Source: JBHJHK01 sp050330975 (lineage in GTDB: Bacteria > Pseudomonadota > Gammaproteobacteria > Competibacterales > Competibacteraceae). From it: DNA of 22,823 nucleotides. The stretch's first letter is position 1; the number at the start of each line of letters is the position of its first letter. The notes under the pieces were generated by a model. The model did no database searches, was not told the origin of the DNA, and saw only the letters and a list, made by a program, of their open reading frames with translations. The DNA lies in the NCBI GenBank assembly GCA_050330975.1, contig JBHJHK010000386.1, positions 1 to 22,823 on the forward strand, read 5' to 3'. A program made the translations under genes and the position numbers. This document shows positions 1 through 7,779 of the stretch, one piece after another.

Positions 1-2019
1 GGTGATAGCGGTTGGACGATCGAAGAAGATGTTGGCGAGAATCACGAGGCTGGGCAGCATCCAGTACCCTACTACCAAACTGACCGCCAGCGCTACAATA
101 ACCACTAGCGGCACCACCTCCATAAAGCTACCCAATATTCCTGGAAGCATCATCAATGGCAGAAAAGCCGCCATGGTCGTCAACACCGAGGCGAGCACCG
201 GTGCTGAGACCTCCTGGAGAGCGTCGACACAAGCCCGCAACGAATCCATCCCGCGCTGGAGGCGGTAGATAATCGACTCTACAACCACCACGGCATCGTC
301 CACCAACATGCCAATACTGAGGATGACTCCCAAGAGCACCACGACATTCAATGTCATGCCCAATAGACTCAACAACCAAAAAGTACCGGCAATGGTGAAG
401 GGGATACCAATACAGGTAAAAAAGGCGATTTGCCATCCCAGAAACAAGGTGGCCACGATAAAGACCAGCAGAAGGCCCATTAGCGAATTATTCTGCATCA
501 TGGCGATCGCCTCAGTCGTGACCCGGGTTTGGTCGTTGACCAACAAAAGGGATACGCCGGTCTGGGCGACCAACTGATTGCGCCGCTCGATGTAATTTTT
601 GACATCTTCAATGAGCGTTAGGGAGTTGGCGCCGCCGCGCTTAAAGACACCCACTAAAATAGCGGGTCGATCGTCGAGGCGCGCCAACTGTTCGGGGTTC
701 TCCCGGCCTCGCTGGACATTGGCCAGCGACCCCAGGGTCACTTCCCCCTGAGCCGTCACCACTGGAATCTGGGCGAGGTAGTCGGGATCGCTGTCAATCC
801 CCACAAGCCGCACCAGCCAGCGTTCGCCGCTCACATCCAGGGCACCGGCGGAGATATCTTGGTAGTAACTCGTGATGGAGTTCGCCAGGGCACTGGGGTC
901 AACGCCAATACTCTCGAGCCGATCGGGATCAAAAAGCACCTGTAGCTCCGGACTGTGTAGCCCCACCAACTCCACCCGCTCAGTGCCGCGAATCCGCTCC
1001 AAGTCGGCCTTGATTTGCTCTCCTTGACGCCGCAATACCTCATCATCCGCAGCACCTGACAACACCAAAATAGCATTGGGAAAAGAGTTGGAAGAAGTGT
1101 ATTCCACTACTGAGGGTGTTTCCGCGTCCGGCGGCAATTCTCCTTGGTGATTCTGAATGGCCCGCCTCAGGTCGCTAACTCGTTTATCGAAGGTATTGTC
1201 GTCGAGTTCATCGAAGCGAACAAGAATATTCGATACTCCTTCCCGGCTACTAGAAGAGACAAAACGCACATCGGAAACTTCGCCGATGGCATCTTCCAAT
1301 ACTGTCGTGACTCGCTTGGCAATTTCCTCTGCCGAGGCCCCCCCCCAAAAGGTCACTACATTGATAAAGTTAAAATTGACTACGGGATCGCGTTCTCGTG
1401 GCATGGCAAAATAGGCCATAATCCCCATTAGTAACACGATAGCAAAGGTCAAATTGGCGAGCACATGGTTGGTCAAAATTTGCGCGAGTATCCCTTTAAA
1501 AGCGGGACGCTGGGAGACAGTATCGACGATGACCTCTTCTTCATCTTTCGCCTCCACATTGACAAATCCGGCAATGGAGGCATCACCCAAGGTCTTGTCG
1601 ATGTCGTGGGGAACGAGTTTTGGGCCCTCGCGCAGCCGGGCAAAAACCTTATGGCAGGGTTCGCCGTTGATCCGGGTAGGGGCGATAAACATTTCCATGG
1701 CAGCCAACGATCCCAGATTGGTCATCCCCGTCACCTCGAGGTGGACGACCTGGCTGAACTTCAAGGCCAGGGTCATGGCCGACTTCAGCGCCGCTTGATC
1801 AGTGCGGGGCACCATACCCAACAACGTCATGCCCTGTAGATCCTGCAGCTTGCGCAGACCAAACAGTTTGAGGTACGCCCGATTGGCTGTGATGAACTTT
1901 CCCTCGTGGACATAGGCCGCCGCCTCGGGCATCTTGGCCCGTACCCTCTCGGTGATGATGGTTTGGCCCTCATCAACCCGTGCCCCTAACCCCAATCCCA
2001 TTTGCGTCGAGTCCACCAT
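1..2019 (-). CDS. RND-family efflux permease with N-terminal PAS-like domain (partial, runs off left edge)
   Basis: The frame is uninterrupted from the ATG at 2019 to the window edge (673 codons, C-terminal part missing). Residues about 24-145 look like a PAS fold (VHEGKFITANRAYLKLFG, then helices and strands). A linker leads to a first membrane helix at about 182-203, followed by the MPRERDP segment and a porter-like region typical of AcrB/HAE1 pumps. Hydrophobic helices return at about 493-660, and TM4 carries the proton-relay pair DD at 574-575 (LVDDAVVVVE). The TM1-to-DD spacing (about 390) matches AcrB, so the PAS-like part is an added cytoplasmic extension of roughly 165 residues. A GGGGAG element sits 5 bases before the ATG, and an in-frame stop at 2065-2067 limits upstream extension. 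It begins 68 bases after the monooxygenase stop, so it may be the cluster's export pump. The RND call is firm; the PAS call is by eye. Confidence 0.88.
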   Translation of the reverse strand, partial: MVDSTQMGLGLGARVDEGQTIITERVRAKMPEAAAYVHEGKFITANRAYLKLFGLRKLQDLQGMTLLGMVPRTDQAALKSAMTLALKFSQVVHLEVTGMTNLGSLAAMEMFIAPTRINGEPCHKVFARLREGPKLVPHDIDKTLGDASIAGFVNVEAKDEEEVIVDTVSQRPAFKGILAQILTNHVLANLTFAIVLLMGIMAYFAMPRERDPVVNFNFINVVTFWGGASAEEIAKRVTTVLEDAIGEVSDVRFVSSSSREGVSNILVRFDELDDNTFDKRVSDLRRAIQNHQGELPPDAETPSVVEYTSSNSFPNAILVLSGAADDEVLRRQGEQIKADLERIRGTERVELVGLHSPELQVLFDPDRLESIGVDPSALANSITSYYQDISAGALDVSGERWLVRLVGIDSDPDYLAQIPVVTAQGEVTLGSLANVQRGRENPEQLARLDDRPAILVGVFKRGGANSLTLIEDVKNYIERRNQLVAQTGVSLLLVNDQTRVTTEAIAMMQNNSLMGLLLVFIVATLFLGWQIAFFTCIGIPFTIAGTFWLLSLLGMTLNVVVLLGVILSIGMLVDDAVVVVESIIYRLQRGMDSLRACVDALQEVSAPVLASVLTTMAAFLPLMMLPGILGSFMEVVPLVVIVALAVSLVVGYWMLPSLVILANIFFDRPTAIT

Positions 2020-2087
2020 CGTCACTCCCCAGGTTACTCCAATGGCACGGGTAGCGCGCCGTTTTTACTCATTAGGTGATCAAACCA

Positions 2088-3554
2088 CTATTGACCCAAC
2101 TCGACTATTTGAAAATCGCTCCAGCGAGGTCTTCGCAGCGCGGCGCGAAAACGCCGGGGGGTTAGTGCCGACACCGACAACGAGCCATCTCCGCTCCGGT
2201 ACCAATTGCTGCAATTACCCTGGAGCCAAACGCTGCGTCGAGCCGCCACCTCTCCCTCACGGCAGCTGCGAGCGAAGGCAGCCTCGGTCACTTCAATCGC
2301 TCCCTGGGCCTGGATGGCGCGTTGCAAGGCGTCCACGACAAAGTCGGCCTGCCACTCTGCCACTGTGATGCTAGAGACATTGGCGATGGGGCTCGACGGC
2401 CCCAAAAGCTGGAAGAAGTTGGGAAAGGTGGGAACGCAAACACCGTAGTAAGTCCGTAATCCCCGCCGCCAGCGTTCGTCGAGTAGAGCACCATCGCGCC
2501 CTACTACGGTCATGGGCTGTAAGAAGCGCTGAGTGTCGTATCCAGTGGCGTAAATTGCCGTTTCCACAGGCCAATGCTGACCATCGGCGGTGATTATTCC
2601 CTCTCCATCAAAGTGCTCAATAGGCGTTGTGATCACCTCGACATGGGGCTTTTGCAAGGCATCATAGAAGGCGCTGGAGAAGACGATACGCTTGCAACCC
2701 ATGGGATAGCGAGGCGTCAGCCGCTCGCGTAGTGCCGGGTCCCGCACCCCAGCGAGGGCTCGCCGGCAGGCGCTGGACACCCAGGCCTGGGATAGAGGGC
2801 TCCGGCCGAGAAAGATCTCGGCATAAGTCCACAACAGCGCCTCGGAGAACAATCGGCAGCGCAACGCGTAGAGACTTGGCCAGTGTCGATAAAAAGACTT
2901 GATGAGAGCACTCACCGGGGGATTGAGGGCCGGATACACCCAAGGGGGCGTACGCATGAAAAGCTTGAGCTGGGATACCTGTTCTACGAGGCGGGGAATC
3001 AATTGGCACCCCGAGGAGCCCGTGCCGATCACCGCCACTCGCTGTCCCGTCAAATCCAGATCTGCTGGCCAGCGGGCTGTATGGACCGTGCGACCGGCGA
3101 ACTTCTCAACACCGACGAATGAGGGGGTATGCGGATCGCGCAGGGCACCAGTGGCGGCTACTACCGCGGCGCAATCGATGGTGTCGCCACGCGTAGTGTA
3201 CAACCGCCAGTTGCGATCGCGCCATTCGCAGCGGCTCACTGCAGTGGCAAAGCGGCTCTGGGTAGCGAGCTGTTGTCGGGCAAAGATCGCTTCGATGTAG
3301 GCCTGAATCTCTGCCCCAGAGGCAAGTCGGTGGGACCATTCGGGGTTGGGAGCAAAGCGAAAGGCATAGGTGTCGGCCGGCACATCACAGGCCACACCGG
3401 GATAGACAGCGTCTCGCCATACTCCCCCCGGGCGCTCCCCCTGATCGAGGATGACAAAATCCTCGATACCGGCCCTTTTCAGCGCCACCGCCATGGCGAT
3501 ACCGGCAATGCCCGCACCGATGATCACCACCTGGGGCGACGAGGTTGTCGTCAT
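2088..3554 (-). CDS. FAD-dependent monooxygenase, Baeyer-Villiger type
   Basis: The 488-residue protein has an N-terminal FAD dinucleotide fold (GAGIAG at about 13-18), then PGGVWRDAVYPGVACD (about 42-57), typical of Baeyer-Villiger and flavin-containing monooxygenases. The type I BVMO fingerprint FxGxxxHxxxWP is intact at 152-163 (F152, H158, W162). The NADPH Rossmann motif GTGSSG lies at 177-182 and ATGYD at about 336-340. Length fits single-chain type I BVMOs. These enzymes insert oxygen next to a carbonyl (ketone to ester, aldehyde to formate or acid) using NADPH and O2; some instead hydroxylate N or S. The start codon overlaps the stop of the upstream radical SAM gene (ATGA), implying translational coupling and a shared pathway. 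The substrate cannot be read from sequence. Confidence 0.93.
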   Translation of the reverse strand: MTTTSSPQVVIIGAGIAGIAMAVALKRAGIEDFVILDQGERPGGVWRDAVYPGVACDVPADTYAFRFAPNPEWSHRLASGAEIQAYIEAIFARQQLATQSRFATAVSRCEWRDRNWRLYTTRGDTIDCAAVVAATGALRDPHTPSFVGVEKFAGRTVHTARWPADLDLTGQRVAVIGTGSSGCQLIPRLVEQVSQLKLFMRTPPWVYPALNPPVSALIKSFYRHWPSLYALRCRLFSEALLWTYAEIFLGRSPLSQAWVSSACRRALAGVRDPALRERLTPRYPMGCKRIVFSSAFYDALQKPHVEVITTPIEHFDGEGIITADGQHWPVETAIYATGYDTQRFLQPMTVVGRDGALLDERWRRGLRTYYGVCVPTFPNFFQLLGPSSPIANVSSITVAEWQADFVVDALQRAIQAQGAIEVTEAAFARSCREGEVAARRSVWLQGNCSNWYRSGDGSLSVSALTPRRFRAALRRPRWSDFQIVELGQ

Positions 3555-5278
3555 GCGATGATGACCTGCTCGCTAGTCTCTTGGCCCACTGGGGCATCAC
3601 CGCTGGCACCGACAGCAACAGCCGAGACCAACGGTGAGGCGCCACTACGCCGATGACGCGCCTGCCAGCGGCGGTTGGCGGCTCGCCACTCCTTCATAGA
3701 ATAGGGATTGGGAATACCCAGCTCCCTCATCACCGCGCACATCCGCTCGAGACGGTCGATCTTCATTGATACCACATCGGGGATATCCAGTTCGTAGTAT
3801 TGAACAATGAGGGCCTCGTCAAACGTTTCGGGGTAGAGGCGGCGCATTCCGTACTTTGCCTCAAAGCTATTTTCCCCCACCAAACGTCCAAACACCGGTT
3901 CATTTCCCACTGTGGGATGGAAGATAAAGATCCACGGATCGGCGGCGTAGATATCGTCGGCGCGCTGACGCATAAAGTCCAGAGAAGCCTCAAAAGCCAC
4001 TTCATCCTCCTCGGGAAAACCGACGATCCAGAGGGTGGAGGTCTCGATTCCCGCCTGGGCCAAATTCTCTACCACAACGCCCATCACCTCGGCGGTGGTG
4101 CGCTTATCCATCGCTTGTAGAGTCTGCTCATCCGCCGATTCCACGCCGATGCGCGCGCGCACCATGCCCCCGGCAGCGAGATGCTGGACGTATTGGCGAT
4201 CCATCAGCGGGGCATCAGCCCGCAGGTAGGCGTCCCATTTGATGTCCATCCCCCGTTCCAGTATGCCAGTGGCAAGATTTTTGCCAAAGAGATTGGCCAG
4301 GGAATCGCAGAGAAAGAAATTCTTGCGGTCATAGCGCTCTCGCAGCCATTGCATGTCGTCTAACGCCCCATCGACAGGACGTTTGCGGTAGCGCTTCCAA
4401 AAGGTGGTTTCATAACAGAAGGCGCATTGGTAGGCGCAGCCGCGGGTCACGCCAATGGAAAGATTGGGGTAGTTACTCACCTGCAGTCCGCTGTAGTCAG
4501 GGGTGGGGAGTTTACCAATATCTCGAATCAGACCCTGCTTGGTGGTGGTGTTGACAAGCCGGGGATCGGCGGCAAAGTGCGATACATCCTTGAGGGAATA
4601 GATTCGCCGTGGCTCTAGCAAGCCGTGGTGCAAAGCATCGGTGAGCACCTCGCCTTCGCCGATAATGACGTTGTCGACCCAGGGGCAGAGTTCCAGCAGT
4701 CGGTGGGTGTCGGGACTGTCGGCACCGGCCCCCATGATGGGTCCCGGTCCCCCCAAAGCCGTACGGATCGCCGGATTGTAGGCCTTGGCCCGGGACAGAA
4801 TGTGCAACGACGCCGGCAGTGTGGTGGTGAGCAAGGTACAACCCACCACCGTGGGGCTGTGAGCTCGAAGCTGTGCTTCCAAAAGCGCCTCAATGCGCCG
4901 GTAGATGTTGGCAAAGATCTGGTCAAAGAGCTCAAATTTGTTGGGATCGAGCTCTTGTCGACCGTCGATATTGAGAATGTGCGCCACCAGTTCGCGGTAG
5001 CGCTGGGGCTGATGGCGCAGCCGCAACCAGGCCATCTGGTGGCGGGCAAAGTAGTCAGGACCCAGCCGCATGATATTCCAACCCTTGGCCCGGGGAATGA
5101 GCTCCACGAGGCCGTCAAAGTATTGCCGTTGACCGCGCCAGACAATTTTGTCGGTGTTAAAGTCAAAGATGTTGACGCTGCGGCCCCGCTGACGCATGTA
5201 GGCCTGAATTGAGGCAATGCCCAAAGGCGGGCAGTAAGGGTCCCAAAACGGAGCCATTAGAAGGAGTGAACTGGCCAT
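3551..5278 (-). CDS. B12-binding-type radical SAM enzyme
   Basis: I chose the ATG at 5278 (575 residues) because GGAG lies 9 bases upstream. A GTG at 5338 and ATGs at 5329 and 5287 are in-frame alternatives, but the 5287 start would sit directly on the GGAG. The N-terminus (MASSLLLMAPFWDP, then PPLGIASIQAYM) and residues to about 225 (GCTLLTTTLP, LGGPGPIMG, IIGEGE) match the cobalamin-binding domain of BchE/methyltransferase-type radical SAM proteins. The radical SAM core begins at about 273, with the [4Fe-4S] cysteines C281, C285 and C288 (CxxxCxxC) and a GVES motif at 378-381. The C-terminal tail (about 540-575) is low in complexity. The family includes C- and P-methyltransferases and ring-forming or oxidative enzymes. 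The coupled monooxygenase suggests a tailoring step. Class is confident, reaction unknown. Confidence 0.9.
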   Translation of the reverse strand: MASSLLLMAPFWDPYCPPLGIASIQAYMRQRGRSVNIFDFNTDKIVWRGQRQYFDGLVELIPRAKGWNIMRLGPDYFARHQMAWLRLRHQPQRYRELVAHILNIDGRQELDPNKFELFDQIFANIYRRIEALLEAQLRAHSPTVVGCTLLTTTLPASLHILSRAKAYNPAIRTALGGPGPIMGAGADSPDTHRLLELCPWVDNVIIGEGEVLTDALHHGLLEPRRIYSLKDVSHFAADPRLVNTTTKQGLIRDIGKLPTPDYSGLQVSNYPNLSIGVTRGCAYQCAFCYETTFWKRYRKRPVDGALDDMQWLRERYDRKNFFLCDSLANLFGKNLATGILERGMDIKWDAYLRADAPLMDRQYVQHLAAGGMVRARIGVESADEQTLQAMDKRTTAEVMGVVVENLAQAGIETSTLWIVGFPEEDEVAFEASLDFMRQRADDIYAADPWIFIFHPTVGNEPVFGRLVGENSFEAKYGMRRLYPETFDEALIVQYYELDIPDVVSMKIDRLERMCAVMRELGIPNPYSMKEWRAANRRWQARHRRSGASPLVSAVAVGASGDAPVGQETSEQVIIA

Positions 5279-5498
5279 GGCAGGCATCTCCAGAAAAGTG
5301 TTTAGATCAACCCAAATCGTTTTGCCCATGGGTAACACCCCATGGAAACTGCATCGCAGCGGCCTTTGCCTCTACTCTCAGCCCCGTCATCTATTATCAA
5401 TACAGTGACTTCTCGAAAGTTCCTCGGGGGACGAAGCCCGAGCTATCCCCACTGGCTGCGGGCAGCGGCCCAGCAAACGATCCGTCAAACTCCGTCCA
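5279..5498 (-). other. 220-base non-coding gap before the radical SAM gene
   Basis: This is the largest gap inside the minus-strand block and contains no convincing gene. On the minus strand it holds a 6-bp stem CTCGGG/CCCGAG (5423-5442) without a T-run, and the inverted repeat CCATGGG-N6-CCCATGG (5326-5345) about 50 bases before the chosen radical SAM start. An AT-rich TATTGATAATAG stretch lies between them on the minus strand. An internal promoter for the radical SAM / monooxygenase / pump genes would fit, but no -35/-10 pair is strong enough to call. Confidence 0.45.
5326..5345. repeat. 7-bp inverted repeat upstream of radical SAM gene
   Basis: CCATGGG, six bases, CCCATGG: a perfect inverted repeat about 48 bases upstream of the chosen radical SAM start. 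It could be a dimeric repressor operator or an mRNA hairpin in the leader. One arm contains the in-frame ATG of a less likely upstream start. Confidence 0.5.
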
Positions 5499-6680
5499 TC
5501 AGCTCAATCGCCCCCGTTCCCGGGAGAGATTGCGGGTGATGTTTTTCTGTAGTGCCTCGTTGGAACCGCCGCCAATGGCGAGTAGTCGCGCATCGCGCCA
5601 AAGCCGCTCCACCTCGTAGTCGGCCACATACCCGTTGCCCCCCAGTACTTGGATCGCGCGATCGGCCACGGCCTTGGCGGTGCTGGCCGTCACCAATTTG
5701 GAGCCGTCGGCGCCGAGTCCCCGCCCGGGGCGCTCGAGATCCAGGGCTGCTGCAGTGGCGTAGAGGTAGGCCCGAGCGGCCATGAGCTCGGCATAGCTCT
5801 CGGCGATATGACGCTGGATCTGGCCATACTCTCGCAGCGGTCGCCCCTCCACCTGGCGATCACTGGCGTAGCGGTTCATGATCTCCAGGGCCCGCAGGGC
5901 GATGCCAGTGCCGATGGCAGCCAACGTGATCCGCTCCAGCTCCAAAGTGCGCAACATTTGCATCAGCGCCGCCCCCTCGGCGCCAATCCGTCGCTCTGGC
6001 GACAACGCACACCCCTCAAAGCGCAATTCTCCACAGCTGGCGGAGCGCATGCCCAACTTGCCGCGAATCGATCGCCCCAGGAAAAAACCGGGCATGCCGC
6101 GCTCCACTAAAAAAAGGGAGAGCCCCCGCGTTCCTTGGTCGCTTGTGCGGGCGTAGACCAGCACCACATCGGCGGGATGCCCCTCATCAAAGGCGCCATT
6201 GGTAATCCAGAGCTTGACCCCATTGAGGATATAGCGATCTCCCTCCCACCGGGCGCGGGTCCTCATTGCCAGCACATCCGTTCCCGCCTCGGACTCGGAG
6301 ATGGCCACCGCGCCGATGCGCTGCCCCCGACACCCCTCTGCCAGCAGATCGCGCCAACGGTCGGGATCACCGTGGCGCGCCAGACCATTCAAGAACAAGA
6401 TGCTGTGGGAAAGGTAGGCCAGGGCAAAACCGGCGTCGGCCCAAGCCAGTTCTTCGTGGACGATAACCGCCGCTACAGCATCCATTTCCACCCCCCCATA
6501 GGCTTCGGGAATGGTGATCCCCAACAGTCCCAGGGCCCCCAGGGCGCGCAAAAGGGCGAGGTCGCTCCGTTCTTCGCAGTCGCGCGCCATGGCACCAGGC
6601 GCCACCTCTCGTTCGGCAAAGCGACGCGCCAGCTCGCGCAAAGCGGCGTGTTCAGCAGTTGGCTCAAAGAGTGTACCCAC
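5499..6680 (-). CDS. Acyl-CoA (or acyl-carrier) dehydrogenase, isovaleryl-CoA dehydrogenase type
   Basis: Conserved acyl-CoA dehydrogenase sequence begins at the GTG at 6680 (GTLFEPTAEH...), giving 393 residues, the normal family length. GGGG lies 7 bases upstream; a TTG at 6686 is possible. Flavin-binding segments are visible: ISESEAGTD at about 128-136, LWITNG at 157-162, and QVLGGNGYVADYEVERLWRDAR at about 344-365. The usual catalytic Glu in IYEGT is Gly here (IGGGSNE, about 369-375). A Glu is instead present at 249 in LELER, the position of the base in isovaleryl-CoA dehydrogenase (LDLER). Such enzymes desaturate branched acyl-CoA thioesters or carrier-bound aminoacyl groups (prolyl-carrier dehydrogenases are relatives). 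With a free ACP in the operon, a carrier-bound substrate is plausible. It lies 43 bases after the GNAT-like gene. Confidence 0.93.
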   Translation of the reverse strand: MGTLFEPTAEHAALRELARRFAEREVAPGAMARDCEERSDLALLRALGALGLLGITIPEAYGGVEMDAVAAVIVHEELAWADAGFALAYLSHSILFLNGLARHGDPDRWRDLLAEGCRGQRIGAVAISESEAGTDVLAMRTRARWEGDRYILNGVKLWITNGAFDEGHPADVVLVYARTSDQGTRGLSLFLVERGMPGFFLGRSIRGKLGMRSASCGELRFEGCALSPERRIGAEGAALMQMLRTLELERITLAAIGTGIALRALEIMNRYASDRQVEGRPLREYGQIQRHIAESYAELMAARAYLYATAAALDLERPGRGLGADGSKLVTASTAKAVADRAIQVLGGNGYVADYEVERLWRDARLLAIGGGSNEALQKNITRNLSRERGRLS

Positions 6681-6723
6681 GATCAATCCCCACCTTCTCC
6701 ATCGGTGACGCCAAGCCGTTTTC

Positions 6724-7779
6724 CTAAGTGAAAGGGACGGCGACGGACATGCCCGGCTCAAGCCCGAGGTCGGGAGCGGCCAGGAGCGCAAAGTAGTCGA
6801 CTTGGGAAGCCACCGCCAAGAAGCCAGCGCGGCGCAGCGCAGCTCGGGGCGCTGCGCCCATATCCATCACCACGATCATCTGAGCCCCCTCGCGGCGCAG
6901 CGCCCGCCCAGCGCCGATGAATAGCTCGATTAGGGCGTCATCGTCGGCGCCGTTAGCGATGACATCGATCAGCGCCACCTGTAGATCACAGCGACCTCGC
7001 CAGGGCATGAGATAGCCCGCCAGGAGCGCAGGAGCAAGAGGGTGCCGGAAGGAGAAAACCCGGGGGTGGTAGAGGTGGCGGACGGCGGTCTCGGAGTCCC
7101 AATCCATAGCGATGTCGGCCCGTTCAGCGGCGGCGCGCAGTAGCCTCAGATCATCGCCGGCGGTGGGGGCACTTTGGTCGTGGTACACCGCAGCGCCAGA
7201 ACGCCCAGTCCAACCCCACGGCAACCACCCCCCCAACCGCATTGCCAACCGCTCGGGGGTGCTCAGACCCGCCCTGGCCACAGCGCCATCGGCGCCGACC
7301 ACCGCCCAGGTGGTGAGACCGCCAAAACGGCAATGGACCTCGGGGCCACGGCGACCCAGGGCTTCCCAGAAGCGCTTTGCCTCCGAACCCGGTTTGGCAT
7401 TGGTCACCCCCAATGCCAACCGCAGCCCCCGGGCGCGGTGACGATCCCGCAGCTCGTCGAGCAATCGCAGGCCGAGATGACGCACCGTACAGTGGGGATC
7501 GACACTGAGGTAGGAGGTCAGGGCCCCGGGTAGCGATTCGCCTCGCACCCGCAGGGCAGTGGGCTCGGAGATCACACAACCCACCAGCTTGCCCGCCTGG
7601 TGAGCCACCACCACCAGTTCCCGGTGGGCGGCGGTTCTCTCTAAGAGCCGCCAGCGCAGGTAGTCCGCGTCCCAGAGGGGAAACCAGCTCTTGCCGCCGT
7701 AGGTGTGGTTCCAGGAGCGCTGGATGAGGTCGGCGAGATCTTCCCCGTCCCCTCGATAAGTGTCGATTTCAACCCCCAT
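6724..7779 (-). CDS. GNAT-superfamily acyltransferase-like protein, probably two GNAT lobes
   Basis: The start is the ATG at 7779 because GGAGG lies 5 bases upstream; an ATG at 7797 has no ribosome site. This gives 351 residues and an 11-base overlap with the amidotransferase gene. The first half (IDTYRGDGEDLADLIQRSW..., then ELVVVAHQAGKLVGCVISEP and LSVDPHCTVRHLGLRLLDEL) reads as a GNAT lobe with an acyl-CoA-binding helix (R-HLGLRLL). The C-terminal part (IDVIANGADDDALIELFIGA, ALRRAGFLAV) resembles the end of a second lobe, so the protein may be a tandem GNAT. Some tandem GNAT proteins use aminoacyl-tRNA rather than acyl-CoA. In this operon it could N-acylate the predicted aminomethyl product. 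The family call is moderate and the function inferred. Confidence 0.72.
   Translation of the reverse strand: MGVEIDTYRGDGEDLADLIQRSWNHTYGGKSWFPLWDADYLRWRLLERTAAHRELVVVAHQAGKLVGCVISEPTALRVRGESLPGALTSYLSVDPHCTVRHLGLRLLDELRDRHRARGLRLALGVTNAKPGSEAKRFWEALGRRGPEVHCRFGGLTTWAVVGADGAVARAGLSTPERLAMRLGGWLPWGWTGRSGAAVYHDQSAPTAGDDLRLLRAAAERADIAMDWDSETAVRHLYHPRVFSFRHPLAPALLAGYLMPWRGRCDLQVALIDVIANGADDDALIELFIGAGRALRREGAQMIVVMDMGAAPRAALRRAGFLAVASQVDYFALLAAPDLGLEPGMSVAVPFT

Noticed and set aside
1..2019. Suspicion that the RND gene is broken, since no closed frame appears on the minus strand
   Set aside because: Reading every codon from 2019 to the window edge shows no in-frame stop; it is simply open at the left border.
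3129..3656. Long plus-strand open frame opposite the monooxygenase
   Set aside because: Antisense shadow of a well-supported gene; no recognisable motifs or ribosome site. Other long opposite-strand frames (4625-5212, 6135-6731, 12461-13030) were rejected for the same reason.
5423..5442. Rho-independent terminator after the dehydrogenase gene
   Set aside because: The stem is only 6 bp and no T-run follows on the minus strand.
6681..6791. Upstream extension of the acyl-CoA dehydrogenase
   Set aside because: The extra residues overlap the GNAT-like gene, are Arg/Trp-rich and have no family counterpart.
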